Assembly: GCF_009695765.1 (NCBI RefSeq)
Contig: NZ_VUNI01000023.1
Location: forward strand, 1 to 46,183
DNA: 46,183 nt
Reading direction: 5' to 3'
From: Roseburia porci
Lineage (GTDB): Bacteria; Bacillota; Clostridia; Lachnospirales; Lachnospiraceae
The position numbers were made by a program, and so were the translations under genes. The notes under the pieces are model-generated. The model ran no database searches. It saw only the letters and a program-made list of their open reading frames with translations, and was not told the DNA's origin. Positions 32,900-42,219 of this stretch are shown one piece after another (position 1 is the stretch's first letter; every line of letters starts with the position of its first letter).

Positions 32900-34507
32900 T
32901 TATTTTGCAAATGCAGCTTCAATAGCATCATAAACATTGCAATTTTGCATTTTGGCAGTTTCGATAATTGTCAGGGCATCACAAATATGTTGTCCTCCGG
33001 CATCGCTCCGAAGCACAACCGCTTGCTTTTGTTTTCGCTTGAATTTGCGTAGTTGGCGTTCACTTATGTTGTTGGTATAGTCGACTTCAGGATGAGAAAG
33101 AAAGTATAGGTGATCATCCTTATAATCACGTAGTCTTTTGTATAGGTTGAAGCCATCCATAAAATCTTTGGTGGGCGGATATTTCTCATATTCTTCGGAG
33201 GCGGTAGCGAGGACAGCATCATATTTATCGGTTAAAGAGTTAATCTTATCATTTGAAATGCCGGATTTATTATGTTTTGCAGTATGAATCATCTTCTGCA
33301 AAAGTCCATGCATTTGTTTGTGCCACTTTAGATTTGGTTCGGATTCGATGGCTCCAACAAGATATCTTAATACATGTGCAAGACATTCCTGATGAGAAGA
33401 ACCATAGGAGTAATAAGTTTTATCGTGGTCGTGAATGATTGTACCCTCAAAGTTTTTAACCGGAGTTTTAGATAAACCATCATGACCTTTGTGTTCTGTA
33501 TGCTGATATAAAACATGCTTTTTATCAGTACAAACAATAACAGCTTTTCTCTTGCCATTTATGTTGCTGACTGTAGCGTCAGAATATAAAACGTCTGAGT
33601 GTGTGAGAAGAGAAAATATCTTTGCTCTTTCTGCTTCAGTAGATGCCGAGAATTCAGTTGAAAGATTATAAATTGTGCCAGTAGAAATGTTAACAATCCC
33701 TTTGGTGATGTCAGAAATACATTGCTTGGTTTTAGCAATGGATACGTTGTAATAATTGTTCAGCAGGAAAGCAAGAGCTTTAATGGAAGAACCGTAATTA
33801 ACATCATTAATGATACCATCAGGAAAATGCGCATGACATCTGGCACCGGTTTTACGATTGCGATATTCATCTGTAATGAAGTTAGTAACATTTACAGAAA
33901 TAGAAACATCAATGAGCTGTTTGGTAATCTTTTTTCCGGTTGGATATAAGTCTGGATTTGAGATAAAGGACTCTGGAGCAGGAATAATTACAGGCTCCTT
34001 TGTGGCATTAAGTTTGGTGACAGTATGAGCTTTGTGACCTTTTTGCGCACCTGGCTTTTTACCGGAAGGCTTGCGGCTGTTAGGCACCTTTTTACGGAAA
34101 GGAAGGGCAGAAGAAGGAAGAGAAGAATTCTCAAAACTTGTATTCAGCCTTTTATTCAGCTTGGCATTTGTACCATTAAGCATGGCAACTTCAGCTTCAG
34201 CTTTTTCGGCGCGCTGACGCAGTTGTTTGTTTTCAGAAAGAGCGGCTTTGAGTTGTTCTTTTACATCAAGAAGTTCAGGTTCAAGGTCAAATTTAAGAGA
34301 TTCCATGTGTTTCCAATGAGCTCTGGCTTCTTCATGACGACGATTTTCGGTTCTGTTTACTTGCTCAAGATGACGAATATGACGCTCTAAAGCCTCTTTT
34401 TCCTCCACGGGAAATAGACCAGTGGACTGCTTTTCGAGGCGGGCTACTTTAGCACGAAGAGAAATAAGTTCCCGGCGTTGTAGCTCATGAGCCTCTTTTA
34501 AAGTCAT
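32900..34507 (-). CDS. IS66 family transposase
   Basis: This 535-residue protein has a long N-terminal coiled coil (about 1-110), a basic linker (KKVPNSRKPSGKKPGAQKGH) and the DDE catalytic domain: SDATVSNINGK near 310, HDHDKTYY near 360 and the C-terminal NNISERQLRKFKRKQK with the final acidic residue, typical of IS66. It catalyses cut-and-paste or copy-out transposition of the element. ATG 34507 has GGAGG seven bases upstream; the GTG at 34510 is too close to it. No frameshift is present. Confidence 0.92.
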   Translation of the reverse strand: MTLKEAHELQRRELISLRAKVARLEKQSTGLFPVEEKEALERHIRHLEQVNRTENRRHEEARAHWKHMESLKFDLEPELLDVKEQLKAALSENKQLRQRAEKAEAEVAMLNGTNAKLNKRLNTSFENSSLPSSALPFRKKVPNSRKPSGKKPGAQKGHKAHTVTKLNATKEPVIIPAPESFISNPDLYPTGKKITKQLIDVSISVNVTNFITDEYRNRKTGARCHAHFPDGIINDVNYGSSIKALAFLLNNYYNVSIAKTKQCISDITKGIVNISTGTIYNLSTEFSASTEAERAKIFSLLTHSDVLYSDATVSNINGKRKAVIVCTDKKHVLYQHTEHKGHDGLSKTPVKNFEGTIIHDHDKTYYSYGSSHQECLAHVLRYLVGAIESEPNLKWHKQMHGLLQKMIHTAKHNKSGISNDKINSLTDKYDAVLATASEEYEKYPPTKDFMDGFNLYKRLRDYKDDHLYFLSHPEVDYTNNISERQLRKFKRKQKQAVVLRSDAGGQHICDALTIIETAKMQNCNVYDAIEAAFAK

Positions 34508-34542
34508 CACTGATCCTCCTTTGATATATGAAAAGTGTAAGA

Positions 34543-34851
34543 TTAATTGGCAGCCTGAATACGTTCAAGTTCCTTCTTGAGAGCAGAAACCTGGAGCTTG
34601 AGCTGACGATTTTCATCTTCTAATTCCAGAATACGCTTATCTTTATTAATTCCAGGAGATACAGAATCTGGTTTGGATTTGGCACCCTTGTTTCTGCCGT
34701 CGGTGGGAATCATTTCGCCTGTGTCAGGGTCGATTTTACCGATAAGAGTTCTTTTGGCTCTGGAACACTTTTTTTCTTTGTCGTAGTAAGATTTAGAGTC
34801 GTAAACATAGGTAATACCGGATCTTTTGTCGAATTGTTTTATGATAGCCAT
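34543..34851 (-). CDS. IS66-associated small accessory protein
   Basis: This 102-residue protein begins MAIIKQFDKRSGITYVYDSKSY after AGGAGG and ends in a coiled coil with heptad leucines (ILELEDENRQLKLQVSALKK). It is 35 bases upstream of the transposase start and shares its strand. Similar proteins accompany IS66-type transposases in Clostridia. The coiled coil could pair with that of the transposase. The ORF could be read from 34911, but the ribosome binding site marks 34851. Confidence 0.75.
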   Translation of the reverse strand: MAIIKQFDKRSGITYVYDSKSYYDKEKKCSRAKRTLIGKIDPDTGEMIPTDGRNKGAKSKPDSVSPGINKDKRILELEDENRQLKLQVSALKKELERIQAAN

Positions 34852-35015
34852 TAAAAATACCTCCTCTGTGGTTATGAGTTTATTATAACACATAACTCTA
34901 CAAAAATGCAATAAAAAAATGGCAGAAAACCGCCATTTTTCAAGGAATTTTAGATGCTTTTATAAATAAAATATGGTTACGAGAGAGGGCATCTGGCCAG
35001 GGACTGAACAGTAAC

Positions 35016-35023
35016 TGGGCAGG
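35016..35023. repeat. 8-bp target site duplication, right
   Basis: TGGGCAGG, identical to 32800-32807. Confidence 0.9.
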
Positions 35024-35102
35024 ATTAGTGTGTACAGGTGGGATTTTTATACCCCACCTACTGTAATAGACTGTAATCATCAAAGAAGAAGCGGAGGATT
35101 TG

Positions 35103-35207
35103 ATGATGAAGGGATATAATACAGGCGATGGATACATGGGACTCGTGGAAGGCAGATATATCTTATTTGCCAGTGAATCGGAATATTATGATTATATGAA
35201 TGATTAG
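35103..35207 (+). CDS. 34-residue small protein
   Basis: This short ORF (MMKGYNTGDGYMGLVEGRYI, then LFASESEYYDYMND) has a good GCGGAGG site eight bases before ATGATG. Its composition is protein-like, with many aromatic and acidic residues. I recall near-identical short ORFs in many Lachnospiraceae genomes; the function is unknown. Bases 35072-35089 of its leader recur near 515-532. Confidence 0.6.
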   Translation: MMKGYNTGDGYMGLVEGRYILFASESEYYDYMND

Positions 35208-35266
35208 GAACAGGCGGAGAATATAATTTTAAGAACATCTGAGATATGGTATACTTGGGTTATCAT

Positions 35267-35354
35267 AGACAATTGCGAAACAATTGAAATATAAATTAAG
35301 CATATACTTACAGTACATGCAGAAGTAAGTTTTAAAATTGTTTCACAAATGTCT
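35267..35354 (+). promoter_or_regulatory. 88-bp structure with 19-bp inverted arms upstream of the second WYL gene
   Basis: The arms 35267-35285 and 35336-35354 match as an inverted repeat at 17 of 19 positions (AGACA...GAAACAATT). An inner CTTAC/GTAAG pair lies between them. It ends 30 bases before the WYL start. It may be an operator pair for the WYL protein, a structured leader or a miniature inverted-repeat element. Confidence 0.5.
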
Positions 35355-35383
35355 ATTTGGCAATTGTAAAAGGAGATGCTGCC

Positions 35384-36373
35384 ATGCCAAAAGGGACGAA
35401 TCAGAAGTTTAAATTATACCGTCTTGCCCAGATCATGCTGGAGAACACGGATGAAGAACATTATATTACGATGCCGGAGATCATAGATGCACTTGGAACA
35501 TATGGAGTTACCGCGGACCGGAAGAGTATTTATGCAGATCTGAGAGATCTGGAGATATTGGGGATCAATGTGGAAGGAGAGCCGGTTGGGAACCGTTATC
35601 ATTATCATGTGGTGGACCGGCCCTTTGAACTGCCGGAACTGAAGCTTCTGGTAGACGCAATCCAGTCTTCCAAATTTATAACAGAGAAGAAGTCCAATGC
35701 GCTGATCCGTAAATTGGAGAGGTTCGTCAGCAGATATGATGCGCAGAAGCTGCAGAGGCAGGTGTATGTTTCCGGGCGTATCAAGACGATGAATGAGAGC
35801 ATTTATTATACAGTGGATGCAATCCACAATGCGATATCCATGAATAAAAAGATCCGTTTTCAGTATTATCAGTGGAACGTGCAAAAGGAGATGGAACTGA
35901 GACATAACGGGGCATGGTATTGCATCAGTCCGTGGGGACTTTCGTGGGAAGGCGAGAATTATTATCTGGTTGGATTTGACCAGGGGGCAGGTAAGATTAA
36001 GCATTACCGGGTAGATAAGATGTTACATATCCGGATCATGGAGGAAGCACGGGAGGGAAAAGAGCACTTTCAACGGCTCGATATGGCAGATTATACCAGA
36101 AAAAGCTTTGGAATGTTTGGTGGAAAAGAACAGAATGTAAGGCTTCTGGTCGATAACGAACTGGCAGGAGTCATGATCGACCGTTTTGGCAAAGACGTCA
36201 TGATGATTCCGTCTGGGGAGGATCATTTTACGGTAAATGTGGATGTACGCGTCAGCAGACAGTTTCTGGGCTGGGTATTTTCGCTTGGAGAACAGGTTGA
36301 GATCCTTTCGCCGGAAGAGGTCAGATCTGCGATGAAGGAAGAAATCCAAAAGCATATGAGGCAGTATCAGTAA
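35384..36373 (+). CDS. WYL domain transcriptional regulator, paralogue of 5450-6469
   Basis: This 329-residue protein has an N-terminal winged HTH (ITMPEIIDALGTYGVTADRKSIYADLRDLE), a WYL domain (ISPWGLSWEGENYYLVGFD at about 190) and a C-terminal WCX-like region. It is collinear with the protein at 5450. ATG 35384 is chosen because AGGAG lies at 35371-35375; the longer frame from TTG 35357 has no site. The C-S lyase gene follows after 27 bases, so the two are probably co-transcribed and the regulator may respond to a sulfur-amino-acid or nucleotide signal. Confidence 0.88.
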   Translation: MPKGTNQKFKLYRLAQIMLENTDEEHYITMPEIIDALGTYGVTADRKSIYADLRDLEILGINVEGEPVGNRYHYHVVDRPFELPELKLLVDAIQSSKFITEKKSNALIRKLERFVSRYDAQKLQRQVYVSGRIKTMNESIYYTVDAIHNAISMNKKIRFQYYQWNVQKEMELRHNGAWYCISPWGLSWEGENYYLVGFDQGAGKIKHYRVDKMLHIRIMEEAREGKEHFQRLDMADYTRKSFGMFGGKEQNVRLLVDNELAGVMIDRFGKDVMMIPSGEDHFTVNVDVRVSRQFLGWVFSLGEQVEILSPEEVRSAMKEEIQKHMRQYQ

Positions 36374-36400
36374 GATTTGAAGCAAATGGAGGCTATACAT

Positions 36401-37609
36401 ATGACAAATAATCAGAAATTTGATTTTACAACTATTATGGACCGAAAAGGCAGAGATGCGCTTGCTGTTGACCGGCTTCCATATAAAAATGTTACGGTGC
36501 AGGATGGATTTTCCGTTATTCCAATGTGGGTTGCTGATATGAATTTTGCAACGGTTCCTTCCATACAGAAGGCAATGACGGACCGTATTTCGCATCCTGC
36601 ATTTGGCTATTTTGAGCCAAGGGATGAGTATTACGATTCCATCATCCGGTGGCATACGGTAAGAAACAGCGTAACAGGTCTTGATCGCGATTGCATAGGG
36701 TATGAGAATGGGGTTCTCGGCGGTGTGCTCAGTGCATTGAATGTATTCTGTTCAAAAGGTGACAAGGTGCTTGTTCATGCACCGACGTATATCGGATTTA
36801 CATTCAGCCTCAAAAATAACGGATACGACATTGTGCAGAGCCCGTTAGTACTGGATGAGCAGGGTGTTTGGCGGATGGATTACGATGATATGGAACAAAA
36901 GATCAGGGATAACCATATCCATGCAGCAATTTTCTGCTCTCCGCATAATCCGTGCGGAAGAGTCTGGGAGCGGGAAGAGATTGAGCGCGCGATGGCAATC
37001 TATGAGAAGTATCACGTGGAAGTTGTAGCAGATGAGATCTGGTCGGATATTATTCTTAGAGACAATCAGTTTGTGCCGGCACAGAGTGTTTCGGAATATG
37101 CGAGAATGCATACAGCTGCGATGTATGCACCTTCAAAAACGTTTAATCTTGCAGGTCTTGTAGGCAGTTATCATATTATATATAATCCTGTGATCCGTGA
37201 TCGCATTGAAAAGGAATCCTCACTTTCCCATTACAATGAGATGAATGTACTTTCCATGTATGCGCTGATCGGGGCTTATCAGGATATGGGATATGAGTGG
37301 ACGGATGAATTGTGCAGTGTTCTGACAAAGAATGCAGAGTATGCGTGTGAATATATCCGGTCACATTTTCATGGAGTGCAGGTGGCTATGCCGCAGGGAA
37401 CGTACATGCTGCTTCTGGATTGTACCGAGTGGTGCCAAGAACATGGAAAAACGATTACGGAACTCCAGCATGCAGGCGTTCGGGTTGGTGTGATCTGGCA
37501 GGATGGACGGCCATTTCATAGTCCATGTGGAATCCGCATGAATCTGGCACTTCCGTTCTCTTTAGTTGAGGAAGCGATGGAACGCCTCACAAAATACGTA
37601 TTTATATAG
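36401..37609 (+). CDS. MalY/PatB-type PLP-dependent C-S lyase
   Basis: This 402-residue fold-type I PLP enzyme has the MalY/PatB signature PMWVADMNFATVPSI near the N terminus, CSPHNPCGRVW near 185 and the PLP lysine in SKTFNLAG at about 247. These enzymes cleave cystathionine or cysteine S-conjugates to pyruvate, ammonia and a thiol, giving homocysteine or H2S. The length is normal. ATG 36401 has GGAGG eight bases upstream; the longer ORF start at 36377 lacks one. It follows the WYL regulator. Confidence 0.87.
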   Translation: MTNNQKFDFTTIMDRKGRDALAVDRLPYKNVTVQDGFSVIPMWVADMNFATVPSIQKAMTDRISHPAFGYFEPRDEYYDSIIRWHTVRNSVTGLDRDCIGYENGVLGGVLSALNVFCSKGDKVLVHAPTYIGFTFSLKNNGYDIVQSPLVLDEQGVWRMDYDDMEQKIRDNHIHAAIFCSPHNPCGRVWEREEIERAMAIYEKYHVEVVADEIWSDIILRDNQFVPAQSVSEYARMHTAAMYAPSKTFNLAGLVGSYHIIYNPVIRDRIEKESSLSHYNEMNVLSMYALIGAYQDMGYEWTDELCSVLTKNAEYACEYIRSHFHGVQVAMPQGTYMLLLDCTEWCQEHGKTITELQHAGVRVGVIWQDGRPFHSPCGIRMNLALPFSLVEEAMERLTKYVFI

Positions 37610-37656
37610 AATGTTATAAATTGCATAAAAATATTTATTAAAAATAGAATATATGA

Positions 37657-37679
37657 TATAATATAACCAATATATTGGT
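37657..37679 (+). promoter_or_regulatory. -10 box and 14-bp palindrome before the alcohol dehydrogenase
   Basis: TATAAT at 37657-37662 is followed by the perfect palindrome ACCAATATATTGGT at 37666-37679. The palindrome would cover the transcription start and is a good repressor site. Confidence 0.5.
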
Positions 37680-37733
37680 CGAATTCATAACAATTAACAT
37701 GAATTACATATTATATTCAGGAGGGTTTTTACA

Positions 37734-38951
37734 ATGGCGAGATTTACATTACCAAGGGATTTGTATCACGGAAAAGGTGCTCTTGAGGCACTGAAGACAT
37801 TTCAGGGAAAGAAAGCAATCATCTGTGTCGGTGGCGGCTCTATGAAACGCTTTGGATTCCTGGACAAAGCAGAACAGTATCTGAAAGAAGCAGGTATGGA
37901 GGTTCAGTTGTTTGAAGGAATTGAACCGGATCCTTCTGTTGAGACGGTTATGAAAGGTGCAGCAGTGATGCAGGAATTTGAGCCGGACTGGATCATTGCA
38001 ATGGGCGGCGGTTCTCCGATCGACGCAGCAAAGGCAATGTGGATCAAGTATGAGTATCCGGATATTACATTTGAGGATATGTGTAAGGTATTTGGCATTC
38101 CATCCCTTCGAAAGAAAGCACATTTTTGTGCGATTTCTTCCACATCCGGAACTGCTACAGAAGTAACCGCTTTTTCGATCATTACGGATTATGAGAAAGG
38201 CATCAAATACCCGATCGCAGATTTTGAGATCACACCGGATGTTGCGATCGTTGATCCGGATCTTGCAGAGACAATGCCACAGAAATTAGTGGCTCACACT
38301 GGCATGGATGCCATGACACATGCGATTGAGGCATATGTTTCTACCGCAAATTGTGATTTTACAGATCCACTCGCACTGCATGCCATTAAGATGATCCAGA
38401 GAGACCTGGTAGGTTCTTATAATGGAGATATGGCAAAGAGAGATTCTATGCATAATGCACAGTGTCTGGCTGGTATGGCATTCTCCAATGCACTGCTTGG
38501 AATCGTACATTCTATGGCACACAAGACCGGTGCTGCATTTGCAGATTATGGTGCACATATTATCCACGGAGCAGCCAATGCGATGTATCTTCCAAAAGTT
38601 ATTGCATTTAACGCCAAAGATGAGACGGCTAAGAAGCGTTATGGTGAAATTGCAGACTTCATGGGACTTGGCGGAGACAGTCTGGACGAGAAGGTTCAGC
38701 TTCTGATTGAGTATCTGCGTAAGATGAATGATGAGCTGAAAATTCCACATTGCATTAAGAATTATGGAGCGGACAGCTATCCAACGGAACAGGGATTTGT
38801 ACCGGAGGAAGTATTCTTAGAGAGGCTGCCTGAGATTGCAGCCAATGCGATTCTGGATGCATGTACTGGTTCTAATCCGAGACAGCCAAGTCAGGAAGAG
38901 ATGGAGAAATTACTGAAGTGTTGCTACTATGATACGGAAGTAGATTTCTAA
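37734..38951 (+). CDS. iron-containing alcohol dehydrogenase
   Basis: This 405-residue group III alcohol dehydrogenase has the nucleotide-binding motif MGGGSPIDAAKAMW at about 89-102 and the metal ligands in GMDAMTHAIEAY (Asp and His near 191-195), VHSMAHK (near 260) and HGAANA (near 277). It probably reduces aldehydes (butyraldehyde or acetaldehyde) with NAD(P)H during fermentation. It closely resembles clostridial butanol dehydrogenases. AGGAGG precedes the ATG. It is preceded by its own promoter and palindrome, so it is regulated apart from the lyase. Confidence 0.9.
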   Translation: MARFTLPRDLYHGKGALEALKTFQGKKAIICVGGGSMKRFGFLDKAEQYLKEAGMEVQLFEGIEPDPSVETVMKGAAVMQEFEPDWIIAMGGGSPIDAAKAMWIKYEYPDITFEDMCKVFGIPSLRKKAHFCAISSTSGTATEVTAFSIITDYEKGIKYPIADFEITPDVAIVDPDLAETMPQKLVAHTGMDAMTHAIEAYVSTANCDFTDPLALHAIKMIQRDLVGSYNGDMAKRDSMHNAQCLAGMAFSNALLGIVHSMAHKTGAAFADYGAHIIHGAANAMYLPKVIAFNAKDETAKKRYGEIADFMGLGGDSLDEKVQLLIEYLRKMNDELKIPHCIKNYGADSYPTEQGFVPEEVFLERLPEIAANAILDACTGSNPRQPSQEEMEKLLKCCYYDTEVDF

Positions 38952-39051
38952 TTACAAATTATAAAGATACGTTGTATGATTACAAGCGAAAGGTGGGGAG
39001 AATCTTGCGGGAATCTGTCCATCTTTCGTATTTTATCTGGGAGGAATAAAT

Positions 39052-40341
39052 ATGAGAAGAAAATGCTTAGGAGGAATCCTTGCTGCAATGCTGGCATGTA
39101 CAACATTAGCTGGCTGCAGTCAGACGACACAGAATGCATCAGGTGGAGAAACACTGAGCACAGAGAATGAAGCAACAGAGACAGAAACGGCGCAGGATGA
39201 TGGTAAGGTTTCTCTGACCGTATGGGCAGAACAGGCTAATTTTCCGCTTTTGCAGGAGATGATTGATAGTTTTGAACAGAAATATGCCGGACAGGCAGAT
39301 TTTGATATACAGCTGGTGGAAAGTGCAGATGCTGATACAAAGGATAATCTGTTAGCAGATGTTCATAATGGGGCAGATGTATTTCCGCTTCCGGATGATC
39401 AGTTATCCAGTATGGTTGCCGCAGGGGCACTCGCACCGGTTCCAAATGCAGATGAAGTAAAGAAGGCTAATTCAGAGGATTCCGTTGCAGCGGCATCTAT
39501 CAACGATGTGTTATATGCATATCCAATGACGGCAGATAATGGATATTTCTTATATTATGATAAACGATGTCTTTCCGATACCGATGTTCAGACAATGGAT
39601 GGACTGCTTGCAGCTGCACAGGCACAGGGCAAAAAGGTGACGATGGACTGGAGTTCCGGCTGGTATCTGTATGCATTTTTCGGAAATACAGGTATGGATT
39701 TTGGTGTAAATGATGATGGTGTTACGAATCATTGCAATTGGAATACAACAGATGGAAACATAAAAGGTGTGGATGTAGAAGCAGCTTTGCTTTCGATTGC
39801 ATCTAATCCCGCATTTTTGAACTGCGTAGATACAGATTTTGTGGCAGGTGTGCAGAACGGAACTGTGGCTGCAGGAGTCAGCGGGGTGTGGAATGCTGCA
39901 GATATCAAACAGGTATGGGGGGATGATTATGGCGCGGTCAAGCTTCCGACTTATACCTGCGCAGGACAGCAGGTGCAGATGTCATCCTTTACCGGATATA
40001 AAATGATGGGTGTAAATGCTTATTCGGAACATAAGGAGTGGGCATTAAAATTGGCAGACTGGTTTACAAATGAACAGAATCAGATGCTTCGTCTGCAGGA
40101 GAGGGATCAGGGACCTTCTAACATTAATGCAGCAGCTTCGGATCAGGTTAAGAATGTACCTGCAATACAGGCTGTAATGGATCAGGCACAATATGGTAAA
40201 TTACAGCGTGTAGGAAACAGTTACTGGGATGCTATGTCTGCATTTGGCGAACAGATGGCAACCGGTAATACAAACGGTGCAGATCCGCAGGAAGTTATGG
40301 ATACACTGGTGGACGGAATTACACAGTCTACCGTAAAGTAA
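39052..40341 (+). CDS. extracellular solute-binding lipoprotein (SBP family 1), chemotaxis-linked
   Basis: This 429-residue lipoprotein (lipobox LAGC, Cys22) has a bilobal SBP_bac_1 fold of the maltose-binding type: LTVWAEQANFPLLQEMIDSF, then GADVFPLPDDQLSSMVAAGAL and WALKLADWFTNEQNQ. It should bind an oligosaccharide outside the cell. GGGAGG precedes the ATG. No ABC permease or ATPase gene is adjacent. Instead, a chemoreceptor starts 18 bases after its stop. This arrangement fits a binding protein dedicated to chemotaxis, handing the ligand signal to the receptor. Confidence 0.87.
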   Translation: MRRKCLGGILAAMLACTTLAGCSQTTQNASGGETLSTENEATETETAQDDGKVSLTVWAEQANFPLLQEMIDSFEQKYAGQADFDIQLVESADADTKDNLLADVHNGADVFPLPDDQLSSMVAAGALAPVPNADEVKKANSEDSVAAASINDVLYAYPMTADNGYFLYYDKRCLSDTDVQTMDGLLAAAQAQGKKVTMDWSSGWYLYAFFGNTGMDFGVNDDGVTNHCNWNTTDGNIKGVDVEAALLSIASNPAFLNCVDTDFVAGVQNGTVAAGVSGVWNAADIKQVWGDDYGAVKLPTYTCAGQQVQMSSFTGYKMMGVNAYSEHKEWALKLADWFTNEQNQMLRLQERDQGPSNINAAASDQVKNVPAIQAVMDQAQYGKLQRVGNSYWDAMSAFGEQMATGNTNGADPQEVMDTLVDGITQSTVK

Positions 40342-40359
40342 GAGCAGGGGGAATAGATC

Positions 40360-42093
40360 ATGAAAAAACAAGGACGAATTAGTACAAAATTTATTATACT
40401 GCTACCGGTTTTTATTCTGGGATTTGTATCGGTATTATCCAATATTGTAGCTGTGTTTAATGTGCGCAGAGTCAACCAGAATGCAACACAAATCGCGAAT
40501 GGTTATATGGAGTGTATTTCAGAACTAGGAGATATACAGAAGGAGACACTTGATATACACAGACTTGGTCTGTCGCACATTGTGGCTACGGACCTGAATG
40601 GTATGATCAGTCTTGTAGATTCTATTCGCAGTGAGGAAGATGTTTTAGACGGATATCTGTCAGAGTTTAAGGTATATGTGAATGAAGATAATAAAGCAGA
40701 TTATGATAACCTGCTTTCGAATTATGATGGACTCAAATATGAGCTTGCCAATCTGATGGCATACAGCGCAAACGGTGATAATGAAGAAGCATATGCACTC
40801 GCAAATGGTAAGATTACAGAGTATTCCTCTGCAATGCAGAGCAGCATTGAAGCAATCCGCGAAAACGTGAATGAGGAATCCGATCTTGCCAAACAACAGT
40901 TGCAGACAGTATATAGGACTTCTCTTACAACGAGTGTTGGAGCAATTCTGATCAGTGTAGCTGCTCTTGTTGTAACATTATTCTGTGTATTCAGACTTGT
41001 GATTCTTCCACTGGTACGTACACAGAAAGAGATTACAAATATTATTCAAAATATTGATAATCGTGAGGGTGATCTGACCAAACGGGTATCCATGTCAGCA
41101 AACAAGGAGATTGCTGCTGTAGGAAACGGCATTAATATTTTTATGAATAAGCTTCAGGATATTTTCAAGATTATTATAAGTAATTCAAACAAAATGGATA
41201 CTGTTGTAGGAGAAGTGCGTGACAGTATGCAGACATCCAATGGCAGTGTATCAGATCTTTCGGCACTTACACAGGAACTTTCAGCAACTATGGAAGAGAT
41301 GTCGGATAATGCATCTGTAATCAATACAAGTACAGAATCTGTAAAAGCAGATGTCGACCAGATTGCATCTCGAACTCTGGAGATCAATGAATTCAGCCGT
41401 GAGATGAAAGAGCATGCAGATTCCATGGAAGCATCCGCAAGAGAAAATATGGAATCTACGGGAACAAAAGTAAATGAAATTCTTGAGATTCTGGATAAAG
41501 CAATTGAGGATAGTAAGAGCGTTAATCAGGTTAACAGTTTATCCAATGACATTCTCAACATTGCGAGTCAGACAAACCTGTTGGCTTTAAACGCATCAAT
41601 TGAAGCTGCAAGAGCTGGTGAAGCAGGTAAAGGATTTGCAGTTGTAGCAACTGAGATCAGTCAGCTTGCATCTGCAAGCCAGGAAGCTGCAAATGATATT
41701 CAGCAGATTAACCGGGTTGTAACAGAGGCAGTAGAAAATCTGGCAGAGCATGCAAATGATCTTATTCAATATATGAAAGAGGAAATCCTTCCAGAATTTG
41801 ATAATTTTGTGACAGCAGGAAATGAGTATAGAGAAAAGGCAACTTATATTGAAAACAGCATGGATGAATTTTCTCAGAAGACGGATGATTTGAAGAATAG
41901 TATGACAGAGATTGCAGATTCTATTCAGACGATAACCTTTGCAATTAATGAAAGTGTTAAGGGAATTGGAAGTGCTGCAGACAGCACACAGATTCTTGTC
42001 GGCGATATGGAAAATATAACCGGTCATATGAATGAGAATCAGCAGATTGCATCCGATCTGAAGAAAGAAACGGAGGTATTTAAAAAACTATAA
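40360..42093 (+). CDS. methyl-accepting chemotaxis protein with four-helix-bundle sensor
   Basis: This 577-residue chemoreceptor has membrane helices at about 10-32 and 190-215 and between them a helical extracellular domain of the 4HB_MCP type, of a length like Tar/Tsr. HAMP ([11 protein letters not shown]) and the signalling hairpin with [19 protein letters not shown] near residue 408 follow. A four-helix bundle commonly accepts periplasmic binding proteins, which fits the SBP gene immediately upstream. Together they should report on a carbohydrate. AGGGGG precedes the ATG. Confidence 0.9.
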   Translation: MKKQGRISTKFIILLPVFILGFVSVLSNIVAVFNVRRVNQNATQIANGYMECISELGDIQKETLDIHRLGLSHIVATDLNGMISLVDSIRSEEDVLDGYLSEFKVYVNEDNKADYDNLLSNYDGLKYELANLMAYSANGDNEEAYALANGKITEYSSAMQSSIEAIRENVNEESDLAKQQLQTVYRTSLTTSVGAILISVAALVVTLFCVFRLVILPLVRTQKEITNIIQNIDNREGDLTKRVSMSANKEIAAVGNGINIFMNKLQDIFKIIISNSNKMDTVVGEVRDSMQTSNGSVSDLSALTQELSATMEEMSDNASVINTSTESVKADVDQIASRTLEINEFSREMKEHADSMEASARENMESTGTKVNEILEILDKAIEDSKSVNQVNSLSNDILNIASQTNLLALNASIEAARAGEAGKGFAVVATEISQLASASQEAANDIQQINRVVTEAVENLAEHANDLIQYMKEEILPEFDNFVTAGNEYREKATYIENSMDEFSQKTDDLKNSMTEIADSIQTITFAINESVKGIGSAADSTQILVGDMENITGHMNENQQIASDLKKETEVFKKL

Positions 42094-42219
42094 GGACACA
42101 ACCTCCTGCTTTTTGCTTATTATGCACAAGCAATCTTGCTAAAAATATATGATTATTGTTAAATTAAGACAATAGAAAGAAAAGATGGTATAATAATAGG
42201 AAAAAAGGGAGGAACTATT

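Larger units (their letters stand above)
32808..35015 (-). mobile_element. IS66 family insertion sequence, 2208 bp
   Basis: The ends carry an inverted repeat that is perfect over the outer 13 bases (GTTACTGTTCAGT) and partly conserved for about 14 more. Exact 8-bp target duplications flank it. Inside are a full transposase gene and one small accessory ORF, both on the minus strand. The usual IS66 trio tnpA-tnpB-tnpC is not present, so it belongs to a subgroup with one large transposase. Everything looks intact, so it may still be mobile. Confidence 0.92.
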
